From positions 1,827,001 to 1,891,000 of the forward strand of contig NC_013854.1 of the NCBI RefSeq assembly GCF_000010725.1: 64,000 nucleotides of DNA, in the 5' to 3' direction. Below the pieces are notes generated by a model. It had not been told where the DNA came from. It was given only the letters and a program-made list of their open reading frames with translations, and searched no databases. Position numbers and translations under genes: made by a program. The stretch is from Azospirillum sp. B510. GTDB taxonomy: Bacteria > Pseudomonadota > Alphaproteobacteria > Azospirillales > Azospirillaceae. Within the stretch, counting starts at the first letter, position 1, and each line of letters starts with the position of its first letter. Shown one piece after another: positions 21,008-31,369 of this stretch.

Positions 21008-21016
21008 AGGCATCGA

Positions 21017-21658
21017 TCACTGCTTGGGAACGTTCAGCGCAACCTGAGGCAACTTCTTGTTGACCCGTTCCATCACCGCGTCGGTCACGTCCAGTTGGGT
21101 ATCGACGAGAACGAACTGCTGACGGGCGAGAACGAGATTGGCGCCACGTTCACGCGAAATATCGGCGACCACCTCGACCATCGTCTTGTGAACGACGGCC
21201 ATCGCCTCGTTCAGGCTGGTCTCCAGCGCCCGCTTGCGGGTCTGAACGGTCTTCTGAACATCGGCGACCTGCTTTTCGAAGTCCCGGCGCTTGTTGGCGA
21301 GCGCTTCCGGCGACAGAACGGTCTGCTGCTTGCGCAGTTCATCCTCGTTCTTGCGGAGCTTGTCCTCCAGCGCCGAGATCTCCTTCTGATAGGAGTCGCG
21401 CAGAGCCTCGAAGGATTTGGTGATACCCTTCGAAGCGTTGGACTCCTGCATGATCTTCTGGACGTCGATCACGGCGATGACCGGCGCCTTCAGTTCCGCG
21501 GTGGAAGCCGGAGCGTCGGCCTTTGGCGCCTCGGCCTTTGGCGCGGCCGGCTGTGCCGACTGGGCCTGAGCGGAGGTCGCGGCGAAAAGGAGCCCCGCAG
21601 CCGTGACGGCCGACAGGGCGGCGACGCGAAGCGGCGTCTTCGACAGGATGGATTGCAT
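21017..21658 (-). CDS. skp: OmpH/Skp-family periplasmic chaperone
   Basis: A 213-residue protein with a Sec signal peptide ending near TSAQAQ (residue about 33), an Ala/Pro/Lys-rich spacer, then an OmpH domain: VIAVIDVQKIMQESNASKG followed by a long coiled coil with an ALEDKLRKNEDELRKQQ segment. Skp holds unfolded outer-membrane proteins in the periplasm and delivers them to BamA. It starts one base after the bamA stop, so the two are coupled. The spacer after the signal peptide is longer than in enterobacterial Skp. Confidence 0.9.
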   Translation of the reverse strand: MQSILSKTPLRVAALSAVTAAGLLFAATSAQAQSAQPAAPKAEAPKADAPASTAELKAPVIAVIDVQKIMQESNASKGITKSFEALRDSYQKEISALEDKLRKNEDELRKQQTVLSPEALANKRRDFEKQVADVQKTVQTRKRALETSLNEAMAVVHKTMVEVVADISRERGANLVLARQQFVLVDTQLDVTDAVMERVNKKLPQVALNVPKQ

Positions 21659-21659
21659 C

Positions 21660-23999
21660 TTAGAACCTGGTCCCGAAGCTGAAGCGGATAAGCTCTTTCT
21701 TGTCGTAGCCTTCCTTGCGGATCGGCAACGCCACGTCGAGCCGGATCGGGCCGAACGGCGATTTCCACGACACGCCCGTACCGACGGAAACACGGATGCT
21801 CTCGTCATCCTTCACGTTCGGATCGCTGATATCGACCTTGCCCAGCGTGCCCACGTCGGTGAAGGCATGGCCGAGCAAGCCGAATTCCTCCGGCAGGCCG
21901 AAGGGGAAGCTCATTTCCACCGAGGCGCGGGCATAGCGTGTGCCACCCAGCGCGTCGCCGGTGGAGATGTCGCGGGGGCCGATGCCGGCCGTCTTGAAGC
22001 CACGCAGTGTATCGCCGCCGATGAAGAAGCGATCGCCAAGATCGACCTTCTTGCCCATGCCGTAGATGTATCCGATCTCGCCGGTCGTGCTGAGCACCCA
22101 CTGGTCCTCACCGAGCGGGATATAATATCCGCCGGCCAGCTTGTTGCGCAGGAAGCGAACGGAACCGCCGAGACCGGCGACATCATTGGTCAGCCGGATG
22201 AAATAGCCCTCGGTCGGCGTCAGCTTGCTGTTGCGGACATCGTAGGTCAGTTCCTGGCCGATCAGCGACGTCAGTCGCTCGCCGCGCTGCTCCCTGATGT
22301 ACCTCGACGCGTTCGATGGAACCTCTTCGATCAGCGTATCCTGGAGCTGGTAATAGACGCGCTGGCGCAGCTGTTCGGTCAGCGGATACCCCAGTCGCAG
22401 GGCGAAGCCGGTGTTCTTTTCGTTGAACGAGCTTTCGTTCTGATAATTGTAGCGGGTCCGGAAAATGTCGACACCGGCCGACAGGTCGCGGTCCATGAAG
22501 TACGGCTCCGTGAAGGAGATATCGTACAGCTGGCGCTTGCTGGACAGCGTCGCCCCCAGACGCAGATCCTGTCCACGGCCCAGGAGATTGCGCTCGCGGA
22601 TCGAGAAGTCGCCCAGCGGACCGTCGGAGGTCGAGAAACCGGCACCGATGGAGATTTCACCGGTCGACTGCTCCGCCACATCGACATTCACCACGGTGCG
22701 GTCAGGCGCGCTGCTTTCCGCCGTGGTGACGTTCACACGCTCGAAGAAGCCGAGATCCTTGATGCGCTGCTCGGAACGCTTCAGCTTCGAGGAGTTGAAG
22801 GGATCGCCTTCCGAAAGAAGCATCTCGCGGCGGATCACCTTGTCGAGCGTCCGCACATTGCCGGAAATGTCGATGCGATCGACGAAGGTGCGGGGCCCTT
22901 CATTGATCTCATAGGTGATGTCGATGGTGTGGGTTTCACGGTTGCGGGAAATCCGCGGCCGGACATCGACGAAGGCGTATTGCAGATCGCCGACCGCGTT
23001 GGTCAGCTTGGTGATCGTATCCTCCACCTTCTGGGCATTGTACCAGTCGCCCTCGGTGGTGATGACGCTGTTCTGCAACACGGTCGGATCGAGCTGCTTC
23101 AGCGTGGTCTTGATGTCGACCTTGCCGAACTTGTAGCGCTCGCCTTCCTCGATCGTGAAGGTGATGAAGAAATCCGACTTGTCCGGCGTCAGCTCGGCGA
23201 CCGCCGAGACGACACGGAAATCGGCATAACCTTCCCTCAGGTAGAAGCGGCGCAGCAGATCGCGGTCGTAGTTCAGGCGGTCCGGATCATAGTTGTCGTC
23301 GGACGACAGGAAACGCCACCAGGCGGACTCCTTCGTCTGGACATTCTCGCGCAGGGTGCCGTCGGAAAAATGCTCGTTGCCGATGAAGGTGATGCCGCGC
23401 ACGCCGGTGCGCACACCCTCATTGATCTCGAACACCAGATCGACGCGGTTCTGGTCGAGCTGAATGATCTTCGGCTCGACCGTCGCGCCGAACCGGCCCT
23501 GGCGGCGATAGATTTCCTGGATGCGCTGGACGTCCGACTGGACCCGGGTACGGGTATACACGACGCGGGGGCGCAGCTGGATTTCCTTGTCCAGCGTGTC
23601 CTTGTCGATACGCCGGTTCCCTTCGAACGCGATCCGGTTGATGATCGGATTCTCCGCCACCGTCACCACCAGCGTCTCGCCCTCGCGCTTCAGCACGACG
23701 TCGGCGAACAGGCCGGTGTTGAAAAGCGCCTTCAGCGACTGGTCGATCCGGTCGGGATCGAACGGATCGCCGGGCTGGACGGTCAGATAGGAGCGGACCG
23801 TGGAGGGCTCGATTCGCTGGGTTCCTTCGACCCGGATGTCGCGCACCGTACCGCCGCTGAAAACCTGGGCGACCAAGGATCCCGAGCCCGCCGGTGCCCG
23901 AACGGGCGAGGCGGCGGTTTGGGCGAGGGCGACAGACACCGTCGTCATGGCGCAGCCGGCCAGCAGGCCCGCCACCAGAACTTTGCTCGACACCGGCAA
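21660..23999 (-). CDS. bamA: Outer-membrane protein assembly factor BamA
   Basis: A 779-residue Omp85 protein. A signal peptide (to about residue 27) is followed by five POTRA domains beginning VRDIRVEGTQRIEPSTVRSYL, then a 16-strand beta barrel with GGDTLRGFKTAGIGPRD and a terminal phenylalanine (FSFGTRF) that acts as its own assembly signal. It inserts beta-barrel proteins into the outer membrane. The start is a TTG with a strong AGGGAG ribosome site six bases upstream; a GTG two codons later is the alternative. Confidence 0.96.
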   Translation of the reverse strand: MPVSSKVLVAGLLAGCAMTTVSVALAQTAASPVRAPAGSGSLVAQVFSGGTVRDIRVEGTQRIEPSTVRSYLTVQPGDPFDPDRIDQSLKALFNTGLFADVVLKREGETLVVTVAENPIINRIAFEGNRRIDKDTLDKEIQLRPRVVYTRTRVQSDVQRIQEIYRRQGRFGATVEPKIIQLDQNRVDLVFEINEGVRTGVRGITFIGNEHFSDGTLRENVQTKESAWWRFLSSDDNYDPDRLNYDRDLLRRFYLREGYADFRVVSAVAELTPDKSDFFITFTIEEGERYKFGKVDIKTTLKQLDPTVLQNSVITTEGDWYNAQKVEDTITKLTNAVGDLQYAFVDVRPRISRNRETHTIDITYEINEGPRTFVDRIDISGNVRTLDKVIRREMLLSEGDPFNSSKLKRSEQRIKDLGFFERVNVTTAESSAPDRTVVNVDVAEQSTGEISIGAGFSTSDGPLGDFSIRERNLLGRGQDLRLGATLSSKRQLYDISFTEPYFMDRDLSAGVDIFRTRYNYQNESSFNEKNTGFALRLGYPLTEQLRQRVYYQLQDTLIEEVPSNASRYIREQRGERLTSLIGQELTYDVRNSKLTPTEGYFIRLTNDVAGLGGSVRFLRNKLAGGYYIPLGEDQWVLSTTGEIGYIYGMGKKVDLGDRFFIGGDTLRGFKTAGIGPRDISTGDALGGTRYARASVEMSFPFGLPEEFGLLGHAFTDVGTLGKVDISDPNVKDDESIRVSVGTGVSWKSPFGPIRLDVALPIRKEGYDKKELIRFSFGTRF

Positions 24000-24026
24000 A
24001 TCACGCTCCCTGGCAAGGGGCTGGAT

Positions 24027-25160
24027 TTAGGAAACCAGTCCCCGGAAGAAATCGACCACGCGCAATTGAACGAGGTCGTTCCACGTGGCGAAGACCATGA
24101 GCGTTAATACCAAGGCCAACCCAATTCGGAAACCGTATTCTTGCGCTCGCGCCCCGAGCGGCCGGCCAAGCAGCTTTTCGAACCCGTAAAAAAGCAGGTG
24201 GCCGCCGTCCAGCATCGGCACCGGGAACAGGTTGATCATCCCCAGATTGACCGAAAGGAAGGTCATGAACCAGACCAGCGGATACCAGCCGGATTGCGCC
24301 ACCTCACCCGACATCTGGGCGATGCGCAGCGGGCCGCCAAGCTCCTCCGTCCCCCGTGATCCCTGGACCATCTGGCCCAGCGCCGTGAAGGTGCCGGTGA
24401 TCATCCCTGCGACTTCCCGTCCCGCCTGCCAGACGGCCGTCACCGGATCGTGACGCATCATTCCGACGCTGCCACGGCTGATGCCGAGCAAACCGATCTG
24501 ATGACTGTTGCCGAGTCGGTCGGTGACGGACTGCGAATCCGGGGTGGCCGTCACTGTCATCATGCGGCCGTCACGCTTCAACTCGACGGTCAGCGGTTCG
24601 CCAGGCCGGATCGAAACGATCTGCCGGATCTCCTCGAATCGTTGAACTCCGGTACCGCCGACCGACAGGATCAGATCGCCCGGTTGGATGCCGGCACGCT
24701 CGGCGGCGCTGCCGGGCTGCACGCCACCGACATCGGGGGGCGTGAAGGATTGGCCGGCCGTCATGAACAGCAGGGCCAGAACGACGATGGAGAAAACGAA
24801 ATTGGCGATCGGGCCGGCTGCGACGATGGCGGCGCGCTGTCCCACCCGCTTATGGTGGAAGGAGACCGCACGCTCCTCCGCCGTCATCGCGTCCAGATGC
24901 GCCCCCGGCGTGCTGGCCGGATCGGCGTCGCCGAACATCTTCACATAGCCGCCGAGCGGCAGCGCGCTGAACTTCCAGCGCGTCCCGGACCGGTCGGTGA
25001 AACCGAAGATCTCCGGCCCGAACCCGATTGAGAAAGTCTCGATCCGCACGCCATTGCGCCGCGCGATCAGATAATGGCCAAGCTCGTGAACGAAGACGAG
25101 CACGGTGAGGACCAGAAGAAAGGCCAACACCGAGGTCCAGAAACCGCCGATAACGTCCAT
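24027..25160 (-). CDS. rseP: Site-2 protease RseP
   Basis: A 377-residue inner-membrane metalloprotease. The zinc motif HELGH lies in the first transmembrane helix near residue 27. One PDZ domain follows (GVQPGSAAERAGIQPGDLI), then the MINLFPVPMLDGGHLL motif with the third zinc ligand, and C-terminal helices. It cleaves anti-sigma factors and signal-peptide remnants in the membrane. E. coli RseP has two PDZ domains; only one is evident here, as in many alphaproteobacteria. A GTG two codons upstream of the chosen ATG is possible. Confidence 0.94.
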   Translation of the reverse strand: MDVIGGFWTSVLAFLLVLTVLVFVHELGHYLIARRNGVRIETFSIGFGPEIFGFTDRSGTRWKFSALPLGGYVKMFGDADPASTPGAHLDAMTAEERAVSFHHKRVGQRAAIVAAGPIANFVFSIVVLALLFMTAGQSFTPPDVGGVQPGSAAERAGIQPGDLILSVGGTGVQRFEEIRQIVSIRPGEPLTVELKRDGRMMTVTATPDSQSVTDRLGNSHQIGLLGISRGSVGMMRHDPVTAVWQAGREVAGMITGTFTALGQMVQGSRGTEELGGPLRIAQMSGEVAQSGWYPLVWFMTFLSVNLGMINLFPVPMLDGGHLLFYGFEKLLGRPLGARAQEYGFRIGLALVLTLMVFATWNDLVQLRVVDFFRGLVS

Positions 25161-25196
25161 TTCCACCCTTGCGCCTTCCAGCGCCTCGAACGCGGA

Positions 25197-26405
25197 TTAT
25201 CGGCTGCCAACCGCCGTGACACCGATGGCCGCGATACGGCCGGCGGCGTCCCGCCTCGCCTCCGCGTCAGCGTCCCGCACGGCGGCGAGATCGCGTAACG
25301 GGCGGTGTGGCAACGCCGCCAACGTCTCCTCGACGATCCGTTCGATGTCGAGAAAGCCGATCCGGCGGTCGAGAAACGCCTGGACGGCCACCTCGTTGGC
25401 GGCACTGAGTATAGTAGGGGCGCCCCCACCGCATTGCAAGGCGGCCCGGGCGAGGCGAAGTGCGGGAAAACGCACCGGATCCGGCGCCTCGAACGTCAGG
25501 GTCGCCGCTTTGACCAGATCCAGCCGCTCCGCCGGGGTGGCGATGCGGCTGGGCCAGCCAAGCGCATAGGCGATGGGCGTGCGCATGTCCGGCGTGCCGA
25601 GCTGGGCCAGGACCGAGCCGTCGACATATTCGACCAGCGAATGGATGACGGACTGCGGGTGGACCAGGACGTCGATGCGCTCCTCCGGGATGCCGAACAG
25701 GAAATGTGCCTCGATCAGTTCCAGCCCCTTGTTCATCATCGTGGCGCTGTCGACCGAGATCTTGGCGCCCATGTCCCAGGTCGGATGAGCAACGGCCTGT
25801 TCCCGCGTCGCCGCCGCCATGAAGGCGCGGTCCCGGCAGCGGAACGGTCCGCCGGACGCGGTCAGGATCAGGCGGGCGACGCTGTCGATACGCTGGAAAT
25901 CGAAGACCTGATAAATGGCCGAATGCTCGCTGTCGACCGGCAACAGCGTCGCGCCATGGGCCTTCACCTCCTCCATCATCAGGGCCCCGGCGCAGACCAG
26001 GACCTCCTTGTTGGCGAAGGCGACGATGGCGCCGCGGCGGATGGCGGCCAGCGTCGGCTCCAGACCGGCGGCGCCGACGATGGCCGCCATCACCCAGTCG
26101 GCAGGACGCTGCGCCGCCGCGACCACCGCGTCCGAGCCGGCGGCAGCCTCGATCCCGGTGCCGGACAGGCTCTCCTTCAGCTCGGCATAGGCGGCAGGGT
26201 CGGCCACCACGGCCATACGCGCCTTCAACTGACGGGCCTGCCTGGCCAGCAGGGCGACATTGCGGTTGGCGGTCAGCGCCTCGACCGGGAAGCGTTCCGG
26301 GTCACGGGCGACGAGATCCACCGTTTGCGTTCCGACCGATCCGGTGGAACCGAGGATCGTCACGCTGCGCGGCGCGCCCTGCGCCGTTTCCGCCTTCACC
26401 ACCAT
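25197..26405 (-). CDS. dxr: 1-deoxy-D-xylulose-5-phosphate reductoisomerase
   Basis: A 402-residue Dxr. The NADPH loop [16 protein letters not shown] is near residue 17, [10 protein letters not shown] and ASGGPFR mark the active site, and [13 protein letters not shown] with [12 protein letters not shown] are conserved. It converts DOXP to MEP, the committed step of the non-mevalonate isoprenoid route. Its product feeds uppS in the same cluster. The start ATG overlaps the end of cdsA by ten bases. Confidence 0.96.
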   Translation of the reverse strand: MVVKAETAQGAPRSVTILGSTGSVGTQTVDLVARDPERFPVEALTANRNVALLARQARQLKARMAVVADPAAYAELKESLSGTGIEAAAGSDAVVAAAQRPADWVMAAIVGAAGLEPTLAAIRRGAIVAFANKEVLVCAGALMMEEVKAHGATLLPVDSEHSAIYQVFDFQRIDSVARLILTASGGPFRCRDRAFMAAATREQAVAHPTWDMGAKISVDSATMMNKGLELIEAHFLFGIPEERIDVLVHPQSVIHSLVEYVDGSVLAQLGTPDMRTPIAYALGWPSRIATPAERLDLVKAATLTFEAPDPVRFPALRLARAALQCGGGAPTILSAANEVAVQAFLDRRIGFLDIERIVEETLAALPHRPLRDLAAVRDADAEARRDAAGRIAAIGVTAVGSR

Positions 26406-27295
26406 GAGAGACCCGTTCCAACGGCCGCGTGAAACAACGCCAGCACCGGGGCGGCGGCCAGAAGCCCGTCGATGCGGTCGAGAATGCCGCCATGCCCGGG
26501 AATGAGCTGGCCGCTGTCCTTCACATTGTAGCGCCGCTTGACCGCCGACTCGAACAGGTCGCCGGCCTGCCCGACCACGGCGACGATGGCACCGACCACG
26601 ACGGCGATGTCCGGCCGCGCCGCGCCGAAGGCGATGGCCACCAGCCAGCCGAACAGGGCCGAGGACACCATGCCGCCGATCAGCCCGGCCCAGGTCTTTT
26701 TCGGACTGATGCGCGGCGCCAGCTTCGGTCCGCCGATGCTGCGCCCGGCGGCATAGGCGCCGATATCGGTCGCCCAGATCGCGATCAGAACGAACATGAA
26801 AAGGGAAAGCCCGGTATCCGGCAGATCGCGCAGCCACATCAGGCCGGCCATGCCGATCGCCACATAGAACACGCCGAAGCCGAGCAGACCACGGTCACTG
26901 CCCCCGCCGACGATGGCGGTCAAAACGGCGAACGCCGCAGCCGCCCCGAGCGCCGTGGCGGGTCCGGCGGCGATGTGCGCCATGAGCGCGACCAGAATAC
27001 CGATGGCCGCCATAAGCCGCGATGGCAGGCGCCGGGCACTGGGAACGATGTTGGTCCATTCGGAAACGGCAATCACCGATCCGAAGGCGAGCAGGGCATG
27101 GAACACCCAGCCCCCAATCCATACCGCACCGAGAACAACCGGCGCCAAGACGAGGGCGGACAACACGCGGGCCTTCAGGTCACCCGCCTTCGCCGGCTTC
27201 ACCGGGGCCGAAGCCGGCTTTTCAATGGCAGCCGGCTCAGTGGGAGCCGGCGGTGGTGGCGCCGAAGCGGCGTTCCCGTCGATGGAACTCTTCAA
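26396..27295 (-). CDS. cdsA: Phosphatidate cytidylyltransferase
   Basis: A 299-residue polytopic inner-membrane enzyme. The CdsA signature is complete near the C-terminus: [20 protein letters not shown] followed by GILDRIDGL. About seven hydrophobic helices precede it. It makes CDP-diacylglycerol for phospholipid synthesis. I chose a TTG start because it has an ideal GGAGG six bases upstream, inside the uppS coding end, giving an overlap of 59 bases with uppS and a Pro/Ala-rich cytoplasmic head. A GTG at the start of the first helix ([10 protein letters not shown]) is the alternative. Confidence 0.9.
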   Translation of the reverse strand: MKSSIDGNAASAPPPPAPTEPAAIEKPASAPVKPAKAGDLKARVLSALVLAPVVLGAVWIGGWVFHALLAFGSVIAVSEWTNIVPSARRLPSRLMAAIGILVALMAHIAAGPATALGAAAAFAVLTAIVGGGSDRGLLGFGVFYVAIGMAGLMWLRDLPDTGLSLFMFVLIAIWATDIGAYAAGRSIGGPKLAPRISPKKTWAGLIGGMVSSALFGWLVAIAFGAARPDIAVVVGAIVAVVGQAGDLFESAVKRRYNVKDSGQLIPGHGGILDRIDGLLAAAPVLALFHAAVGTGLSWW

Positions 27296-27977
27296 TCGCC
27301 GCCTCCAGATCGCGCTTGGTGAAATCGGGCCAGAGGGTATCGACAAAGACCAGCTCGGCATAGGCCGCCTGCCACAGCAGGAAATTGCTGATCCGCTTCT
27401 CGCCGCTGGTACGGATGATCAGGTCCGGATCGGGAATGTCGGCGGTGTAGAGCCGCGCCGACAGCGCCTCCTCGTCGATCGCGCCGGGCGAGAGGCGGCC
27501 GGCGGCCACCTCCTCCGCCAGCCGGCGGGCGGCATGGACGATCTCGAGCCGCGCGCCATAGCTGAGCGCCACCACAAGGGTCATCACGCGGTTGTCGCGG
27601 GTCAACGCCTCGGCATTGTCGATCAGCCGGTTGATATCGGCGGACAGCCGGGCCCGATCACCGATCACCCGCAGGCGGATACCAGCCCGGTGCAGTTCGG
27701 CGACCTCGCTGCGCAGATAGAAGCGCAGCAACCCCATCAGGTCGCTGACCTCCTCCTCCGGCCGGCGCCAGTTCTCCGAAGAGAAGCTGAAGATCGTCAG
27801 AGTGCCGATGCCAAGTTCGCGCGCCGCCTCCACGGTGCGGCGGACGGCGTCCACGCCCTTCTTGTGACCGGCGGTGCGCGGCAGGCCGCGCGCCTTGGCC
27901 CAGCGGCCGTTGCCATCCATGATGATGGCGACATGCGCGGGTGCCGTGTTGGACCGGTTGTCGTCCGCGTCGCGCAT
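27237..27977 (-). CDS. uppS: Undecaprenyl diphosphate synthase
   Basis: A 246-residue cis-prenyltransferase. AIIMDGNGRWAKARGLPR near residue 18 holds the catalytic Asp, FSSENWRRP is the substrate loop, and DLIIRTSGEKRISNFLLWQ plus ELVFVDTLWPDF are near the end. It makes the C55 lipid carrier for peptidoglycan and LPS. It is followed closely upstream by frr in the translation/envelope cluster. Confidence 0.97.
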   Translation of the reverse strand: MRDADDNRSNTAPAHVAIIMDGNGRWAKARGLPRTAGHKKGVDAVRRTVEAARELGIGTLTIFSFSSENWRRPEEEVSDLMGLLRFYLRSEVAELHRAGIRLRVIGDRARLSADINRLIDNAEALTRDNRVMTLVVALSYGARLEIVHAARRLAEEVAAGRLSPGAIDEEALSARLYTADIPDPDLIIRTSGEKRISNFLLWQAAYAELVFVDTLWPDFTKRDLEAAIEEFHRRERRFGATTAGSH

Positions 27978-27983
27978 TCCGGA

Positions 27984-28541
27984 TCAGACCTGCATGATTT
28001 CCTTTTCTTTTTGCGCAAGCGAGTCGTCGACCAGCTTGATGTGCTGATCGGTCAGGACCTGCACCTTGTCCGCCTGGACCTTGTGCTCGTCCTGGGTGAT
28101 CTCACTGGCCTTCTCGGCCTTCTTCAGGCCGTCCATGCCGTCACGACGGATGTTCCGGATGGCGACACGGCACTGTTCGGCGTATTTGTGGGCGACCTTC
28201 GCCAGTTCGGCGCGGCGCTCCTGCGTCAGGTCGGGCAGCGGCACGCGGATGACCTGGCCTTCGGCCTGCGGGTTCAGGCCCAGGCCGCTGTCGCGGATGG
28301 CCTTCTCGACCGCCTTGGTCATGCCGCGGTCCCATACCTGGACGGAGATCAGGCGCGGCTCGGGCACGGAAACCGTCGCCACCTCGCGCAGGTGCATGCG
28401 GCTGCCATAAGCCTCCACCATCACCGGTTCAAGCAGGTTGGACGAGGCGCGGCCGGTCCGCAGTCCGCCCAGTTCCTTGCGAAACGAGTCAAGCGCGCCT
28501 TCCATGCGGCGCTTCAGATCCGATAGGTCGGGCGCAGCCAC
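27984..28541 (-). CDS. frr: Ribosome recycling factor
   Basis: A 185-residue RRF of standard length. LKRRMEGALDSFRKELGGLR at the start, GRASSNLLEPVMVEAYGS, and the C-terminal helices (KVQADKVQVLTDQHIKLVDD) are typical. It splits post-termination ribosomes with EF-G. The start is a GTG. It lies four bases after pyrH and six bases before uppS. Confidence 0.97.
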   Translation of the reverse strand: MAAPDLSDLKRRMEGALDSFRKELGGLRTGRASSNLLEPVMVEAYGSRMHLREVATVSVPEPRLISVQVWDRGMTKAVEKAIRDSGLGLNPQAEGQVIRVPLPDLTQERRAELAKVAHKYAEQCRVAIRNIRRDGMDGLKKAEKASEITQDEHKVQADKVQVLTDQHIKLVDDSLAQKEKEIMQV

Positions 28542-28545
28542 GGGC

Positions 28546-29301
28546 CTACTCCCTTTCTTCCGTTATGATGGTGTGCTTGCCACGGCCCTGCATCACTTCG
28601 GCGAAGGCGCCGGGCGTGTGGATCGAAAAGACCAGAATTGGAATGTGATTCTCACGCGACAGCGCGATCGCCGACGCGTCCATCACCTGGAGTTCCTTGG
28701 TCAGGACATCCATATAGGTGAGGCGCTCATAGCGCTCGGCCGACGGATCCTTCTTCGGATCGGCGGTGTAGACGCCATCGACCTGCGTTCCCTTCAGCAG
28801 ACCGTCACAGCCCATTTCCGAGGCGCGCAGCGCCGCGGCGGTGTCGGTGGTGAAGAAGGGGTTGCCGGTGCCGGCGGCGAAGATCACCACCCGACCCTTT
28901 TCCATGTGACGGACGGCGCGGCGCCGGATATAGGGCTCGCAGACCGTCGACATGGGAATGGCCGACTGCACCCGCGTGCTGACGCCCATCCGTTCCAGCG
29001 CGCTCTGCATCGAGAGCGCGTTCATCACGGTGGCGAGCATGCCGATATAGTCGGCCGAGGCGCGTTCCATGCCGCTCGCCGCACCCTTCACACCCCGGAA
29101 GATGTTCCCCCCGCCGATCACCAGACAGACCTGGACACCGAGAGCGATGACCGCCTTCACCTCGCTGGCGATGCGGTTCACCATCTCCGGGTCCAGACCA
29201 TAGTCGCGCTGACCCATCAGCGCCTCGCCCGACACCTTGAGGAGGACGCGCTTGTAGCGGACGCCCTCGGTCGGCGCGGTGGTCCCGGTGGTTTCGACCA
29301 T
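28546..29301 (-). CDS. pyrH: UMP kinase
   Basis: A 251-residue amino-acid-kinase-fold UMP kinase. [15 protein letters not shown] opens the fold, [14 protein letters not shown] and [17 protein letters not shown] are conserved nucleotide-binding segments. It phosphorylates UMP to UDP in pyrimidine supply. It follows tsf by about 66 bp, the usual order rpsB-tsf-pyrH-frr. Confidence 0.97.
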   Translation of the reverse strand: MVETTGTTAPTEGVRYKRVLLKVSGEALMGQRDYGLDPEMVNRIASEVKAVIALGVQVCLVIGGGNIFRGVKGAASGMERASADYIGMLATVMNALSMQSALERMGVSTRVQSAIPMSTVCEPYIRRRAVRHMEKGRVVIFAAGTGNPFFTTDTAAALRASEMGCDGLLKGTQVDGVYTADPKKDPSAERYERLTYMDVLTKELQVMDASAIALSRENHIPILVFSIHTPGAFAEVMQGRGKHTIITEERE

Positions 29302-29367
29302 GGGGGGAACGCTCCCTTGCTGTTTCGGAATGCGGCTCGCGGACCCAAGCCTTCGACCTTAGAGGTC

Positions 29368-30300
29368 TCAGGCCTGACCACCGGCGGCGGCGGCGACCTC
29401 GGCGGCGAAGTCCGACTGGACCTTCTCGATGCCCTCGCCCAGGGCGAAGCGGGTGAAGGCCGTGACTTTGACCGGAGCGCCGATGTCCTTGGCGGCGTTC
29501 TCCACCACCTTGCGGACCTTGGTCTCGCCGTCGATCACATAGGTCTGCTCCAGCAGACAGACTTCCTCGTAATACTTGCGGACGCGGCCTTCCACCATCT
29601 TCTCGATGATGTTCTCCGGCTTGCCCGAGGCACGGGCCTGCTCGGCCAGCACGTTGCGCTCACGCTCCAGCGACGAGCTGTCGACATCGGCGATGTCCAG
29701 CGCATCCGGACGGGCGGCGGCGATGTGCATGGCGATCTGCTTGCCGAGGTCGGCCAGCTTGCCGGCGTCGCCGGTCGACTCCAGGGCGACCAGAACGCCG
29801 ATCTTGCCCAGGCCCGGCGCGATGGCCGAGTGGACGTAGCTGACGACGACACCGGCCGAGACCGACAGGGTGACGGCGCGGCGCAAGTTCATGTTCTCGC
29901 CGACGGTGGCGATCAGGCTGGTCAGCTCGTCCTGGGCGGTGTGCGAGGTGCCCGGATAGGTCGCGGCCTTCAGGGCCTCGACGTCGCCGGCGGTGGTCAG
30001 CGCCAGCTCGGCGGACGTGGCGGCGAAAGCCTGGAACTTGTCGTTGCGGGCGACGAAGTCGGTCTCGGCGTTCACCTCGACGACGGCACCCTTGGTGCCG
30101 GCGGTGGCGACGGCGACCAGACCCTCGGCGGCGACGCGGCCCGACTTCTTGGCGGCGGCGGCAAGCCCCTTCTTGCGCAGCCAGTCGACGGCGCCCTCGA
30201 GGTCGCCCTGCGTCTCGTTCAGCGCCTTCTTGCAATCCATCATGCCCGCGCCGGTCTTCTCGCGCAGTTCCTTGACGAGCGAGGCGGTAATCTCGGCCAT
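29368..30300 (-). CDS. tsf: Elongation factor Ts
   Basis: A 310-residue EF-Ts. The UBA-like N-terminus has [20 protein letters not shown], and the core contains [16 protein letters not shown]. It is the nucleotide-exchange factor of EF-Tu. The ATG giving MAEITASL is the conserved start. A tandem hairpin/T-tract region between rpsB and tsf suggests that tsf is transcribed at a lower level than rpsB or from its own promoter. Confidence 0.97.
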   Translation of the reverse strand: MAEITASLVKELREKTGAGMMDCKKALNETQGDLEGAVDWLRKKGLAAAAKKSGRVAAEGLVAVATAGTKGAVVEVNAETDFVARNDKFQAFAATSAELALTTAGDVEALKAATYPGTSHTAQDELTSLIATVGENMNLRRAVTLSVSAGVVVSYVHSAIAPGLGKIGVLVALESTGDAGKLADLGKQIAMHIAAARPDALDIADVDSSSLERERNVLAEQARASGKPENIIEKMVEGRVRKYYEEVCLLEQTYVIDGETKVRKVVENAAKDIGAPVKVTAFTRFALGEGIEKVQSDFAAEVAAAAGGQA

Positions 30301-30378
30301 GTTGCGCCCTCTTTCTTCCAAGCGATCCGGCTGGCGGATCGGATTGAGTCACAAAGTCAAAACGGGTGGCAAGCCATC

Positions 30379-30434
30379 AAAAAGGCAGCCCATAAAAAAG
30401 GCAGCCGGGCCATAGGTCATAAGGCCCGGCTGCC
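30379..30434 (-). terminator. Terminator downstream of rpsB with a duplicated 3' arm
   Basis: On the minus strand GGCAGCCGGGCC (30434-30423) pairs with GGCCCGGCTGCC (30411-30400), followed by six T. A second GGCTGCC with its own five-T run follows at 30390-30379, so the 5' arm could pair with either. This would partly end transcription between rpsB and tsf. Confidence 0.72.
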
Positions 30435-30449
30435 CTTGAACCGTCAGGG

Positions 30450-31229
30450 TCAGGCCTGGGCGGTCTCGGCGGTCTCTTCCTCCGGCAGCTGTTCAGCCGG
30501 GGCATCCTCGGCGGCGCCGACGTCGATGCCGGCAGCGCTCATCTCGGCCTGCAGGCCGTCGAGCACGGCGCCGACCGTCAGGTCGCAGTACATCTCGATG
30601 GCGCGCAGGGCGTCGTCGTTACCGGGGATCGGGAAGGCCACGCCGTCCGGATCGGAGTTGCTGTCGAGGACCGCGATGACCGGGATGCCCAGCTTGTTGG
30701 CTTCCTTGACCGCGATCGACTCCTTGTTGGTGTCGATGATGAAGATGACGTCCGGCAGGCCGCCCATCTCCTTGATGCCGCCCAGCGCCCGCTCCAGCTT
30801 GTCACGCTCGCGGGTCAGCTCCAGCACTTCGCGCTTGGTCAGGCCCGAGGTGTCGCCGCCCAGACGCTCTTCCATCTCGCGCAGGCGCTTGATCGACTGG
30901 GAGATCGTCTTCCAGTTGGTCAGCATGCCGCCGAGCCAGCGGTGGTTGACGTAGTACTGGCCGCACTTGGCGGCGGCCTCGGCGATACGCTCCTGGGCCT
31001 GGCGCTTGGTGCCGACGAACAGGACGCGGCCGCCGCCGGCGACGACGTCACGCACGGCCTGGAGGGCGCGGTGCAGCATCGGGACGGTCTGCTCGAGATC
31101 GATGATGTGCACGCCGTTGCGGACACCGAAGATGTACTGGTTCATCTTCGGATTCCAGCGACGGGTGTGGTGGCCGAAATGGACACCGGCTTCCAGCAGC
31201 TGGCGCATGGTGAAGGTGGGCATGGTCAT
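30450..31229 (-). CDS. rpsB: 30S ribosomal protein S2
   Basis: A 259-residue S2. [32 protein letters not shown], and the [20 protein letters not shown] and [14 protein letters not shown] segments are typical. The C-terminal tail is acidic and Ala/Glu-rich. I start at the upstream of two ATGs (MTMPTF), aligning with the usual MALPTF. It has a very good promoter at 31370-31398 and a terminator behind it. Confidence 0.97.
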   Translation of the reverse strand: MTMPTFTMRQLLEAGVHFGHHTRRWNPKMNQYIFGVRNGVHIIDLEQTVPMLHRALQAVRDVVAGGGRVLFVGTKRQAQERIAEAAAKCGQYYVNHRWLGGMLTNWKTISQSIKRLREMEERLGGDTSGLTKREVLELTRERDKLERALGGIKEMGGLPDVIFIIDTNKESIAVKEANKLGIPVIAVLDSNSDPDGVAFPIPGNDDALRAIEMYCDLTVGAVLDGLQAEMSAAGIDVGAAEDAPAEQLPEEETAETAQA

Positions 31230-31369
31230 GTGGAAAAATTCCCTTTTTCCGGTTGCTCCGCCGCGGGCATTGTCGACAGCGCATGGAGTCATGGCCGAAG
31301 ACACCGGATCGGGCCATCGGGGTAAAACCGAGGGTCCGCCAGCCCGCGTGAGGTTTTGACGACGGCGCT

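Noticed and set aside
20806..21016. A short or decayed lpxD
   Set aside because: No hexapeptide-repeat remnant in any frame; the gap contains only a hairpin and non-coding sequence.
21603..24107. An 834-codon plus-strand open frame opposite bamA and skp
   Set aside because: It is antisense to clearly identified BamA and Skp; composition is that of a shadow frame. Similar antisense frames at 17553-19682, 28438-30954 and 31529-33388 were dropped for the same reason.
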